Assembly: GCF_000686805.1 (NCBI RefSeq)
Contig: NZ_JMLP01000011.1
Coordinates: 1-64,000 of the forward strand
Direction of reading: 5' to 3'
From: Bacillus sp. UNC41MFS5
GTDB lineage: Bacteria; Bacillota; Bacilli; Bacillales_B; DSM-18226
Length of the DNA: 64,000 bases
The notes under the pieces: model-generated
Databases searched by the model: none
What the model was told of the DNA's origin: nothing
The model's input: the letters and a program-made list of their open reading frames with translations, nothing else
Part shown: positions 25,201-33,282 of the stretch, in pieces
How positions within the stretch are numbered: the first letter of the stretch is position 1
How the letters are laid out: each line of letters opens with the position of its first letter
Translations under genes and position numbers: made by a program

Positions 25201-26062
25201 CTCTCCAAAGGGTTCCTGGCAGACTTTGAGATGCTTTTGCATTATAAGTGTTAATTCCTAAACCGTGGGTAAAATCCTGTAAATAATACATATTATTGGT
25301 CTTTGAAGCTTGAAGGAACTTATAATCTCCTAAAACACCTTTCCCCTTAACCGTTGTGCCTAATTCATCAAGCGAATTGAACTGATGAATGATTTTTCCG
25401 GATTCAACATCCACGAAAAACAACCAATTCCCTGGTTTGGGGTCTAAAAATTGCAAATTAACAACATATACTAAATTAAGTTTATTGTTATGATAATAAT
25501 ATTCTACATCTGCCTTAGGGGCTTCTGTATATTTTGGTGTAAACTTTAGTTCTTTTTGCGCAAGACTGATAGCCTGATTAGGACTAACTTTCTTTAATTT
25601 TGTTGCTATTTGTTGAAAGTTATTCTCAGGAAGTACGTCACCTGAAACAGTGAGAAGCTCACCTTTTTTATTAACGTGTGCGATTTGCTGATACCCAAAC
25701 ACAGGAATCCCTTTATAAACTTGCTGAAGGCGAATGACGTGATGACCGATTGGGTCTTTAATATTGCCCTTATTCACAAATAACGTTTTCGCATCACTCT
25801 TTAACCCATATGTATCTTTTGCTTTGTTAAAAAAGGATAAGACAAGCCTTTCGGGTGTAGCGGATGCATCTTTTGCTAGAATACCGGAGATGAAATTTGA
25901 GTTCCCCAAAGTCTCGCTATAATTAATAGATTCAATCTTACTACCCTCAATTTTCGGTGCCGCTTCTAATGGCAATGTTTGAGAATATGAAGCATTTGAT
26001 GGAATCACCAGTGAAAGCGTAAGAATACAAGTTACAGCTATGCTAAAAATTCTCTTTTTCAA
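22229..26062 (-). CDS. secreted double protease: M4 metalloprotease fused to S8 subtilase
   Basis: One 1277-residue frame. Residues 1-24 are a signal peptide and about 35-230 are FTP/PepSY propeptides. About 240-545 are a thermolysin-like M4 domain with zinc site HELTH (373-377), the third ligand in ALNEAMSD (E397) and HTNSG (H462). About 553-650 form a PPC beta domain, and about 665-800 a helical linker. About 810-893 resemble a subtilase propeptide. About 900-1190 are an S8 domain with D941, H976, N1068 and S1130. About 1198-1277 are an Ig-like domain. All catalytic residues are present. Start is TTG 26062 with GGAGGG six bases upstream. Confidence 0.92.
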   Translation of the reverse strand: MKKRIFSIAVTCILTLSLVIPSNASYSQTLPLEAAPKIEGSKIESINYSETLGNSNFISGILAKDASATPERLVLSFFNKAKDTYGLKSDAKTLFVNKGNIKDPIGHHVIRLQQVYKGIPVFGYQQIAHVNKKGELLTVSGDVLPENNFQQIATKLKKVSPNQAISLAQKELKFTPKYTEAPKADVEYYYHNNKLNLVYVVNLQFLDPKPGNWLFFVDVESGKIIHQFNSLDELGTTVKGKGVLGDYKFLQASKTNNMYYLQDFTHGLGINTYNAKASQSLPGTLWRDADGVLNDTYDAPAVDAHYYAGTTFDFYKKTFNRDSYDDANGPIKSTVHYSTNYNNAFWDGKQMVYGDGDGTTFRSLSGGIDVVAHELTHAVTQYSAGLVYENESGALNEAMSDVFGTLVEFYNNKYPDWNIGEDVYTPATAGDALRSMSNPTLYGDPDHYSKRYIGDEDNGGVHTNSGIINKAAYLISQGGTQNGVEVTGISRDKLGKIFYRALTLYLTPLSNFQHMRYASIQAATDLYGATSQEVKSVQAAFSAVGINGVPSTVITLNVGAAYNGTFNQAGEIKWFKIDPAKALTESSHITFATGDFPSLITVYQDLTSANKGNAYLENADSTVDFPLSWTGPYYVKVEALQAGTFSLTNTPIYKEPFVDTGCAIEGVAQDSTTVFENLNSMRKIRDQLLNKSVNGEKITSLYYELSKSIVVDMIKDKKLRSSLSSDLSQLSTAIKETEKLSMSGNSSYKVTTKDVNALAHLYGTVRNDVPKQLKDQLDATWKQFNVNQMAGKNLATVLTQANLLKAGKASNEILIKVKKNVNTADVSKLVSRTLSSKGLNVDVKVNTLSNAQVSLDKTFKVQVNQKVNEVLKELKKSDLIEYAEPNGSVKAFTADVHYQYQWSLDNTGQNDGLAGADINYVDMVKQLSGKSLPSMTVAVVDSGVNYSYADFYGKVLTSMDYDFVNNDSDALDDKSHGSHVAGIIAARANNKNSIAGINQNTNILPVKVLDSKGSGTWENLALGIRYAVDKGVKVINLSLGGDESSNVVEDALKYAAKKGVTVVAAAGNDGDSTLSYPGRSEYVISVGSTDNIDQLSDFSNYGEGLDVVAPGDRVASFIANGEVEYMSGTSMATPHVAAVAGLLYSLKPNITPAQVSQALQETSEDLGDMGYDDYYGWGRLDASAAIKYIIAADKVAPSKPTVNAVGDTDKVVTGKTEPYATVYVKVGTTTLGYAMASSTGTFSVNITPQKVKSTLSVNAKDTVGNIGAATPVIVYDK

Positions 26063-26609
26063 AAAAACCCTCCTTATTTACTATAATCAAAGTAACTTTT
26101 AATGATTAATCCCAAAAAAAAACACCCTTTTATCCCATTAATTCATTTTTTACAGCAATCTCCAAAAAACCACTCCCTTTGTCCTATATTAAACTATAAT
26201 AAGTTGTAAACTAGTATTTCACAACAAAAAATAACCGACAAAATACTACATTTCTCCTCCTTTTTTATTTTACCTGAGGCCCCTTTTGTTTTTAACACCC
26301 ATAAAGCCTGTTCGGGAGTAGACGAGTATATTGTCCACGTATAAATCCGGAGAAAGGAAAAGACGCCTCCTATAATGTATTGGAGCGACAAGTTTATATC
26401 TTCTGCTACATATTCCACTACCATAACTTATTTTTTTATCATGGCATAATTAAGTTTTTCTTTTATTTTGTGTCGTCTTTGGTATTTCTTTCTTATGTTT
26501 ACCATCTGGTTTATGATTTTAGTCAAAATATGTCCTTTTTAACTTTTATATTTTAGCTTTTGTTGAGTATAATATAATTTGAGTTTTTTATTAAAAGGAG
26601 GAACAAGAA
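26063..26609. other. 547-base intergenic region
   Basis: This A/T-rich gap lies between the divergent double protease and the small lipoprotein and must hold both promoters. TATAAT boxes occur near 26570. A 76-codon minus-strand frame (26194-26424) lacks a ribosome site and family features. Nothing else stands out. Confidence 0.5.
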
Positions 26610-26975
26610 ATGAAAATCAAATTGTCTATACTGTTTTTAGTCGCATTACTACTAATTACAGGCTGTAGCAAAGATGCTACTAATTCGGATAAAAAGCAAG
26701 AATCGAAAGAAAGTGAAGTAAAAATTGCAAAGGTTATGATCAAGAAAGGAGATGCACAAAATTTCTATGTTGTAGCAACTGCGGCAAGTGGAAATAACTT
26801 AACTTATGCGTATTACGTCTATAAGGATAAGAAGGTTATAGAAAAACAATTATATAAGCAGGATGCCTTCTTTACTTATAATATAACAACACCGGGTTCT
26901 TATAAGGTACGTGTATTTCTAAAAGATGCTAATGGTAAAATAGTTACGAAAGACACAGAAAAAATTTCAATGTAA
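26610..26975 (+). CDS. lipoprotein made of a single Asp2-cluster beta module
   Basis: A 121-residue lipoprotein: lipobox ITGC at 16-19, a short charged spacer, then one beta-sandwich-like module (about 45-121) with YAYYVYKDKKVIEKQLY and GSYKVRVFLKDANGKI. The same module forms the C-terminus of the two hydrolases at 27113-28348 and 31734-33125. AAAGGAGG lies before the ATG. Here it is tethered to the membrane and stands alone, so it may bind the same ligand as those enzymes. The family name is unknown to me. Confidence 0.8.
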   Translation: MKIKLSILFLVALLLITGCSKDATNSDKKQESKESEVKIAKVMIKKGDAQNFYVVATAASGNNLTYAYYVYKDKKVIEKQLYKQDAFFTYNITTPGSYKVRVFLKDANGKIVTKDTEKISM

Positions 26976-26989
26976 AAAATCATCAACCC

Positions 26990-27025
26990 AAGGGTGTTTA
27001 ACAAATAACACCCTTGTTTTTTATT
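26990..27025 (+). terminator. terminator after the module lipoprotein
   Basis: AAGGGTGTT and AACACCCTT pair around a nine-base loop and are followed by GTTTTTTATTTTTTT. Confidence 0.85.
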
Positions 27026-27074
27026 TTTTTCAATTCATATAACCCCATCTTTCCTTAAAAAAGGACAAGTGGCC

Positions 27075-27102
27075 AAAATAAAGAGGGCTACAAAAGCCCT
27101 CA
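27075..27102 (-). terminator. terminator of Asp2-like gene 1
   Basis: GAGGGCT and AGCCCTC pair; the minus strand then reads TTTATTTTGG. Confidence 0.7.
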
Positions 27103-27112
27103 CGTTCATGAT

Positions 27113-28348
27113 TCAATTTACTTTTAATGGTTTTGTTTTACTGACGGCAACTTTTCCAAACTTATCTTTAATATAAAACTGAACTTGATAAATGCCATTG
27201 CCTTCATTATCAAGTGAAAATTCCATGCAATTGTTTGGCTGATACATGATTTTGTCAATGAGTGAACCATTTTTATGAATGTAGTATGCATATAATAACT
27301 CACTAGAATCCGTTTCAATATCTAATTTTAATAATGATTCCTCACCCCTGAAATTAGCTCCATAAAAATTATACCGTTCAGCTCCCACAAACTCATTCAA
27401 TAACTCTTTTTGGTAAAACCTTTGTCCATCTTTCTTAACTTGAAGAAACACCGAGTAGAAACCAGGTAAAGTAGGTGTGTACTCAAACTCATTTTCGCAT
27501 TCATAAACCATTTGGTTTTGTTCTTGCACAACAAAACCAACTTGAACATCTTTTAACGGAACGGAGATTTCAACTTTCCCTGTAAACTTTTTATTGTCTA
27601 TTAGCTTGCAATCAATTTTTTTAAGCTGTACATAGTAAATTATTAAGAGTAAATATTTCATAAGAAACTCAGGGAAATGATTGCCTACATCTGAGTGGTC
27701 TTTCATATTTTTGCATTCATAATATTTATAAGGAATTTCTAATTCATCCAACTTATTCAAAAATGGTTCAATGTGTTCTGCGTATTGCCAATCATTCTCG
27801 CTCGACATCAGAAATAGATTTGTTAGTACTTCTTTCTCTAGTTGCTTATAAACAATTTCATTCAATTGTTCTTCTTTTTGTGCGTCTCCACCCACCATAA
27901 AAGCATACGCTTCTGGACGATGTTCTTTTATATAGGTAGTTATCCTCGTTTGGAAAGCTCCTGCTATAACATGACCAAAGTTATACTTTAGTCCAAAATA
28001 TAAAGCTGCGGTCCCCCCTTTTGAAGAACCTGTTAAAATGACATTATGAGGAGCAATCCTATATTTCCGCGTGATAAAGGTAATTAGTGACAATACGGAG
28101 CTTTCTACTTCATAGCTCATATTTTCTCCAATGTAATAGGAACCAGTAGGACCATAATTGTCTAATATGAATAATTTGTTACAGTCAAAATCATTTAATG
28201 TTCTCATATAATTATAAACATGTTTAACTTTAGCGGTGTTTTCACTGAACCCTGAAAACATTATTACTAAATGATCCTTGTTAACATTACCTTCATTAAA
28301 TACATACTTAATTGGTACGTTAGAGTTATATATCTTTTCGTTTATCAA
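27113..28348 (-). CDS. Asp2-like alpha/beta hydrolase with C-terminal beta module (1)
   Basis: A 411-residue cytoplasmic protein. Residues about 25-240 form an alpha/beta hydrolase like that of the accessory Sec protein Asp2. The nucleophile elbow GSSKGG has S109; D186 (SSEND) and H224 (VGNHF) are likely partners. A middle beta region (245-330) leads to the shared module (about 335-411, LLYAYYIHKNGSLIDKIMY ... GIYQVQFYIKDKFGK). Asp2 acts on sugars of secreted glycoproteins, so O-acetylation or deacetylation of the wall polymer is a fair guess. The start is TTG 28348 behind AGGATGG. Confidence 0.75.
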   Translation of the reverse strand: MINEKIYNSNVPIKYVFNEGNVNKDHLVIMFSGFSENTAKVKHVYNYMRTLNDFDCNKLFILDNYGPTGSYYIGENMSYEVESSVLSLITFITRKYRIAPHNVILTGSSKGGTAALYFGLKYNFGHVIAGAFQTRITTYIKEHRPEAYAFMVGGDAQKEEQLNEIVYKQLEKEVLTNLFLMSSENDWQYAEHIEPFLNKLDELEIPYKYYECKNMKDHSDVGNHFPEFLMKYLLLIIYYVQLKKIDCKLIDNKKFTGKVEISVPLKDVQVGFVVQEQNQMVYECENEFEYTPTLPGFYSVFLQVKKDGQRFYQKELLNEFVGAERYNFYGANFRGEESLLKLDIETDSSELLYAYYIHKNGSLIDKIMYQPNNCMEFSLDNEGNGIYQVQFYIKDKFGKVAVSKTKPLKVN

Positions 28349-28902
28349 AAAATATCCATCCTATCAGAAATTCGTCATATAATAGCATTTTATGTCATTA
28401 AAATAGATAGGACAAGAGCTATTTATAGGAAAAGCTAAAGTCAAAGCCAACATAATTTCAGTCGCATGTCCCAAGTTTTCCTTTCATTCTCTCCGCTCGA
28501 TACCTCACGGTCACGCAGTGCATGTTAACTATACACTTCTTCACACTACGGTCTGTTAGTGACTTTCACCCTAAGTAAGAACACTACCAAGGCACAAAAA
28601 ACTGAAAGGAATAACCCGTCAGCTTTTGTATTACCGCCATCAATGAGTACCATTAGTCCTTTTCCAATTCAATCTTTCGCTTTTTTATATAGTGATTAAT
28701 TGTTTTTTCTATTTCCTCTAACGCTCCAATAGATTTTATATCTTGGTTAATATACCGAACTGTTTTCTTAATGGATTTAGTAGTCGGTCAAAGGGCTTCA
28801 ATTTTCTACGCCTTTGGAATAGTGCTTTTGGACAGAAGGACAATTCATTTATTCTTTTCCTTATACTTATTACTAAGGAAAAAGTGATTTAAAAATATCT
28901 TA
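28349..28902. other. 554-base region with gene debris
   Basis: No intact gene is present. A coherent C-terminal fragment lies at 28653-28789 (minus; listed separately). The stretch 28440-28620 has a higher GC content and interrupted protein-like frames, perhaps an old mobile-element scar, but no terminal repeats or transposase motif could be found. Confidence 0.4.
28653..28789 (-). pseudogene. C-terminal fragment of an unknown gene
   Basis: The minus strand encodes SIKKTVRYINQDIKSIGAL followed by EEIEKTINHYIKKRK and a stop. The composition is clearly protein-like, but no start or upstream part survives. The parent gene is not recognised. Confidence 0.4.
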
Positions 28903-30054
28903 TTACTTGGCCTCTCCCAAGTTCCTTGGTCTATTCTCAATCATATTTTTAAAATATAAGATAGCATCGACGATTCTCTTTGAAGCATTACCATCACCAT
29001 ATGGATTAGATGCTTTCGACATCGAATCATGAACTTCTTTATTGTTTAACAACTCATCAGCTAAATTAAAAATAACTTCTTCCTCCGTTCCGGCCAACTT
29101 CAAAGTCCCCGCTTCCACCCCTTCTGGACGTTCTGTCGTATCCCTAAGAACCAACACAGGAACTCCAAGTGATGGAGCCTCTTCCTGAACGCCGCCAGAG
29201 TCAGTCAGTATTAGGTACGCTTTAGAGGCAAAATTGTGGAAGTCAATAACATCCAATGGCTCAATTAAATGGATCCGATTATTGTCACCAAGAATTTTGT
29301 CAGCCGTTTGTCTTACAACCGGATTCATATGTACTGGGTAGACCACTTGGATATCCTCATGTTTTTCCACTAGCCTTCTAATGGCACTAAACATGTTTTC
29401 CATAGGCTTTCCTAAATTCTCTCTTCTATGCGCGGTCATAAGTACTAACCGATCATTCCCCATCATATCCAAAACAGGATGGGAATAGTCTGATTTAACT
29501 GTCGTTTTCAAGGCATCAATCGCGGTGTTACCCGTGATAAATATACTTTCTTCCAGCTTGTTTTCTTGAACAAGGTTCCTTTTTGATTGACTTGTCGGAG
29601 CAAAATGTAAATCGGCCATTACTCCAGTTAATTGACGGTTCATCTCTTCAGGATATGGAGAAAATTTATTCCATGTTCGAAGTCCAGCTTCCACATGACC
29701 AATAGGAATAGAATTGTAAAACGCTGCTAAACTTGCCACAAAGGTAGTTGTGGTATCTCCATGAACCAATACTATATCTGGTTTCACTTCTTGAAGTACC
29801 TTATTTAAACCATCTAATCCTCGGATTGTCACATCCACTAATGTCTGTCTATCTTTCATGATGTTTAAGTCGTAGTCAGGAGTAATATCAAATATCTCCA
29901 ATACTTGATCTAACATTTGACGATGCTGTGCCGTCACAGTCACGATTGATTCAATGGTGTCATTGTTTTTTTCTAGCTCTTTCACTAGTGGTGCCATTTT
30001 AATGGCTTCTGGTCTTGTACCGAAAACGGTCATAACCTTAATTTTTTGGCTCAT
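28903..30054 (-). CDS. mnaA: UDP-N-acetylglucosamine 2-epimerase, copy 2
   Basis: A 383-residue paralogue of the epimerase at 7451-8593, very similar over its length (VMTVFGTRPEAIKMAPL, HVEAGLRTWNKFSPYPEE, DSGGVQEEAPSLGVPVL). It supplies UDP-ManNAc, the substrate of the WecC-type dehydrogenase at 35749-37026, and is probably the copy that serves the polymer cluster. ATG 30054 has GGAGG eight bases upstream; the frame is open five codons further but those would overlap that site. All active-site stretches look intact. Confidence 0.95.
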   Translation of the reverse strand: MSQKIKVMTVFGTRPEAIKMAPLVKELEKNNDTIESIVTVTAQHRQMLDQVLEIFDITPDYDLNIMKDRQTLVDVTIRGLDGLNKVLQEVKPDIVLVHGDTTTTFVASLAAFYNSIPIGHVEAGLRTWNKFSPYPEEMNRQLTGVMADLHFAPTSQSKRNLVQENKLEESIFITGNTAIDALKTTVKSDYSHPVLDMMGNDRLVLMTAHRRENLGKPMENMFSAIRRLVEKHEDIQVVYPVHMNPVVRQTADKILGDNNRIHLIEPLDVIDFHNFASKAYLILTDSGGVQEEAPSLGVPVLVLRDTTERPEGVEAGTLKLAGTEEEVIFNLADELLNNKEVHDSMSKASNPYGDGNASKRIVDAILYFKNMIENRPRNLGEAK

Positions 30055-30278
30055 TGATGGTTCCTCCATTTCAAGACAAGTTATACGCCTTAAAGTTACA
30101 TGTTTCTTCAGAAATATTCACCTAATGATAGTACATAGTGACGAGAACAATCAACTACTCTTTATAAAACAGAATGAAGAAACTACTTATTAGAACCATT
30201 CAGGATCGATGCAATAGTAAAAAGTAGGATGAAACTGTTATAATGAATAAATGTAATACAGAAGTGAAAGGAGTTTCA

Positions 30279-31586
30279 ATGTTTAAACTTAACCTTCATA
30301 AAAAGACTTCTCTTACTATAATGTTTTTCTTAATAATAATTTTTATTACTGCTTCTATTGGATATATTCAAAAAACAGGGATCCATAATGGCGACATAGG
30401 TTCACAATCGAAGAAAAAAATTGAAAAAATAGATCCTAAGGATTTTGGGGCAGTTGGAGATGGTATAGCGGATGATACTGCCGCTCTCCAGAAATGGCTA
30501 GATGCTCCTGGGAAGAATAAGGTCTTGAAGAATGGAACTTTTAAGATTACAGAAGGACTTACTTCATCAGTGGATGGACGAACCATTAAGACAGATGCAG
30601 CTGTGATTGTGGCAGATAACACAGAAATCATTATGTTGACTGTAACGGGTAATAAAAATCGAATATCCGTCAAATTAAATGGAAATTACAAGGCAGCAGG
30701 AGGCGTCTTGATTCAGGGAGCAGGAAGCGAAGTCACAAATAGCAAAATAGAAAATATATATGGAATAAATCACGTCGCATATGGAATCCGGTCTGAAACA
30801 TCAAGTGGAGTGCGAATCGAAAACAATATTATTCTTAATATACAAAGTACCGCAAATGGTAAATTCGGGGATAGTATAGGCGCATCCCGCGCCGTATTTA
30901 TATCATCTACTCAAGCTGCTTCTTCAATGAATATAGTCAAAAACAACTCAATCATTGGAGTCACAGGTGAAGAGGGTGATGCCATACAGTTCCTTTTTAA
31001 GGGTGGAACGGGAGCATTTCTAGATGCAAAAGGAATTATCCAAGGAAACACTATAAAAAACTGCAGCAGACGAGCTATAAAAATTCAAGCGTCCAATGTG
31101 AAAGTATTAAACAACACTCATTCAAATACCTTGTCCATAAATATGTTACCAAACGCTTCGAATCTGATTGACATTATCCACTCAAATAATATAGTGGTCG
31201 AAGGAAATACATTGGATGCTAGAAGCTTTCAAGGAATTAGTTTGAGCGGAGATTCAAACGATAAATCCTCCCATATTGTGGTAAAAAGTAATGTCATTCG
31301 CGGAGGATTATCTCTTTCTAACGGAACCAGAGCAACCACAAACGGTATTTATTGGAACAATATCACGGATAGTCAGATTGTATCTAATTCTATTTCCGCC
31401 ACTGTGATTCCAATCTCGGGATCAAATGGTACTAATCTTATTATTACTAATAATCGTTTTTGGGGAGGCGACCAATTGAATCCTGCAATTTACCTAGTTG
31501 CTTCAAACTCTAACATATATATGTCCAATAATAAGCAAATGTCAGGTAAGCGTTTTAATCTAATTAAAGATTACACTCACAATTAA
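30279..31586 (+). CDS. membrane-anchored beta-helix protein (pectate-lyase-3 type)
   Basis: A 435-residue protein. Residues 10-32 are an N-terminal membrane anchor or uncleaved signal. The fold starts with the family signature DFGAVGDGIADDTAALQKW (about 60-78) and continues as a right-handed parallel beta-helix with many Asn-rich rungs (VRIENNIILN, KNNSIIGVTG, VEGNTLDAR, VKSNVIRGG). Relatives are polysaccharide lyases, hydrolases or epimerases acting on uronic-acid polymers. This would fit a ManNAcA-containing chain. ATG 30279 follows AAAGGAG. It faces away from mnaA copy 2. Confidence 0.82.
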   Translation: MFKLNLHKKTSLTIMFFLIIIFITASIGYIQKTGIHNGDIGSQSKKKIEKIDPKDFGAVGDGIADDTAALQKWLDAPGKNKVLKNGTFKITEGLTSSVDGRTIKTDAAVIVADNTEIIMLTVTGNKNRISVKLNGNYKAAGGVLIQGAGSEVTNSKIENIYGINHVAYGIRSETSSGVRIENNIILNIQSTANGKFGDSIGASRAVFISSTQAASSMNIVKNNSIIGVTGEEGDAIQFLFKGGTGAFLDAKGIIQGNTIKNCSRRAIKIQASNVKVLNNTHSNTLSINMLPNASNLIDIIHSNNIVVEGNTLDARSFQGISLSGDSNDKSSHIVVKSNVIRGGLSLSNGTRATTNGIYWNNITDSQIVSNSISATVIPISGSNGTNLIITNNRFWGGDQLNPAIYLVASNSNIYMSNNKQMSGKRFNLIKDYTHN

Positions 31587-31733
31587 CTAGGTAAGCCAAC
31601 ATTTAAATATTAATGGAAGAATATTTGTAAATCATTTTCCTATCTTGCCCATGATAAGCCCTTTAGTTAAAATGAAGTATCAAATAGACAATATTTATTT
31701 CATCAACCATTATGTAAGACAGGAGATGCACTA

Positions 31734-33125
31734 ATGACTGTATTTTCAAAGTTGATACAAAAAATTAAAATAAACGAAGAAGAACTTAAAAGTGTTTCTT
31801 TTTCATATATTGAACGTGATAATGTTTTTAAATTACTAGATAATGAAATTGGTGGAGATTTTGAATTAGAAACAGCATTTCGCTCCTATGTACAAATATT
31901 TTTACAAGCAGAGGAGAACTGCCGATTTTTCTGTAGGAAAGATGTGATTGAATACTTTCTGAATGAAAAAAAAATAGCAGAATTTCAAGTTCATTCAAAA
32001 GATCTTGAAAGCATACATCTTTTAGGAGAAAGTGCGACCAATGTCTTAATTAATTTAATTGGAAATAAAGTAAACTTTATAGTTAAAAGAGAAACGGAAG
32101 AAGATAAGTTCCGCTTAAAGACACTAACCTATCCAGGGTCCTTTGAAAAAACTTGGAATTCCCATCGTGATATTCGATATCACTATGTGCCGGCAAAGGA
32201 TCACTCCCTTAACAATCAATTAATCGTTGTTTTTGCAGGAATGGGGAAAGTTTTTGAATATCGTTATAACTATTCTAAATCTCTATCCGATATTCAATGT
32301 CATAAACTCTTTATCATTGACGATTATGGGGATCGAGGTAGCTACTATCTTGGAAATAATGGTGACTCGCTTGTAGAAACTTCGGTTATTAGCCTGATAC
32401 TTAACTATGCTAGTACTAATAACATTCCATTAAAAAACATTCTATCAATGGGTTCATCAAAAGGTGGTTATGCAGCACTATATTATGGGATTAAGTATTC
32501 ATTTGGTAAAGTCGTTGCTGCCGCTCCCCAAACATTTTTAGGGAATTTCCTACAAAGTTTCACTCTTGATATGATCGAAGATATTACCAACTATAGTGAG
32601 AAGGCGGATATCTCATACTTAAATCAAACGTTGTTTCGTTTACTTGAGGGCAAACGAACCTATCCAGATATTCATTTATTGGTGGGCAGTAAGGATACTC
32701 ACCTACAAAATCATTTGATCCCATTTATCAGCAAACTAAAACAGATGAAAGTGGAGTATAAATATGAGGTTATTGAAGGATATGGACATGACGCTTTGGC
32801 CCTATTTCAAAATTATATGACACAAAAAGCTAACTTTTTAGTATTACAAAGAGATCCTTTTATGTACGTTAGATCTATAGAAGTAATCCTGGATGCAGAC
32901 AGCAATTTAGTTTGTCAAGTTCATTGTGATAAAGCTGATATCATAGAATTTGCTTACTACTGGTATAGAGATAAGGAGTGTATTGATAAGCAGTTTTATA
33001 TTAAAGGGAAGGCTCACTCCTCAATCATAACCACAGGAATAACGGGAACTTATTCTGTAATCGTTTTTGTAAAGTTAAACAATTCCATTTATAAACTGAT
33101 TTCTGATAATATTCAAGTAAAGTAA
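31734..33125 (+). CDS. Asp2-like alpha/beta hydrolase with C-terminal beta module (2)
   Basis: A 463-residue relative of the protein at 27113-28348, with a longer N-terminal beta region (about 1-130). The hydrolase domain (about 150-370) has IIDDYGDRGSYYLG, the nucleophile elbow GSSKGG (S242), D321 (GSKDTH) and H352 (GYGHD). The shared module is at about 385-463 (IEFAYYWYRDKECIDKQFY ... GTYSVIVFVK). No signal peptide is present, so it should act in the cytoplasm on glycan intermediates. AGGAG lies ahead of the ATG. It converges with the tagH end of the polymer operon. Confidence 0.75.
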   Translation: MTVFSKLIQKIKINEEELKSVSFSYIERDNVFKLLDNEIGGDFELETAFRSYVQIFLQAEENCRFFCRKDVIEYFLNEKKIAEFQVHSKDLESIHLLGESATNVLINLIGNKVNFIVKRETEEDKFRLKTLTYPGSFEKTWNSHRDIRYHYVPAKDHSLNNQLIVVFAGMGKVFEYRYNYSKSLSDIQCHKLFIIDDYGDRGSYYLGNNGDSLVETSVISLILNYASTNNIPLKNILSMGSSKGGYAALYYGIKYSFGKVVAAAPQTFLGNFLQSFTLDMIEDITNYSEKADISYLNQTLFRLLEGKRTYPDIHLLVGSKDTHLQNHLIPFISKLKQMKVEYKYEVIEGYGHDALALFQNYMTQKANFLVLQRDPFMYVRSIEVILDADSNLVCQVHCDKADIIEFAYYWYRDKECIDKQFYIKGKAHSSIITTGITGTYSVIVFVKLNNSIYKLISDNIQVK

Positions 33126-33160
33126 GAATTCATTAATCGTACATGTAACTACATTCTACA

Positions 33161-33209
33161 AAATAAATGAAGCGGATTAGATTCTTTCTAATCCGCTTCA
33201 TTTATTAAT
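33161..33209. terminator. bidirectional terminator between Asp2-like gene 2 and tagH
   Basis: A perfect 20-bp stem (33162-33181 with 33187-33206), core GAAGCGGATTAGA, flanked by A/T tracts, between convergent genes. Confidence 0.9.
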
Positions 33210-33282
33210 AATATTAAACTGAATGACTTGCCTAAAATTTTATGTAATGGCCACCAAATTTTTGTATGTTATTTTATTTAGA

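Noticed and set aside
26194..26424. 76-codon minus-strand frame upstream of the double protease
   Set aside because: It has no ribosome site, its composition is unlike a protein, and a competing frame is equally open. Treated as non-coding.
28440..28620. Possible insertion-sequence or group II intron relic
   Set aside because: No terminal inverted repeats, target duplication, transposase or intron motifs could be recognised. Described only as debris.
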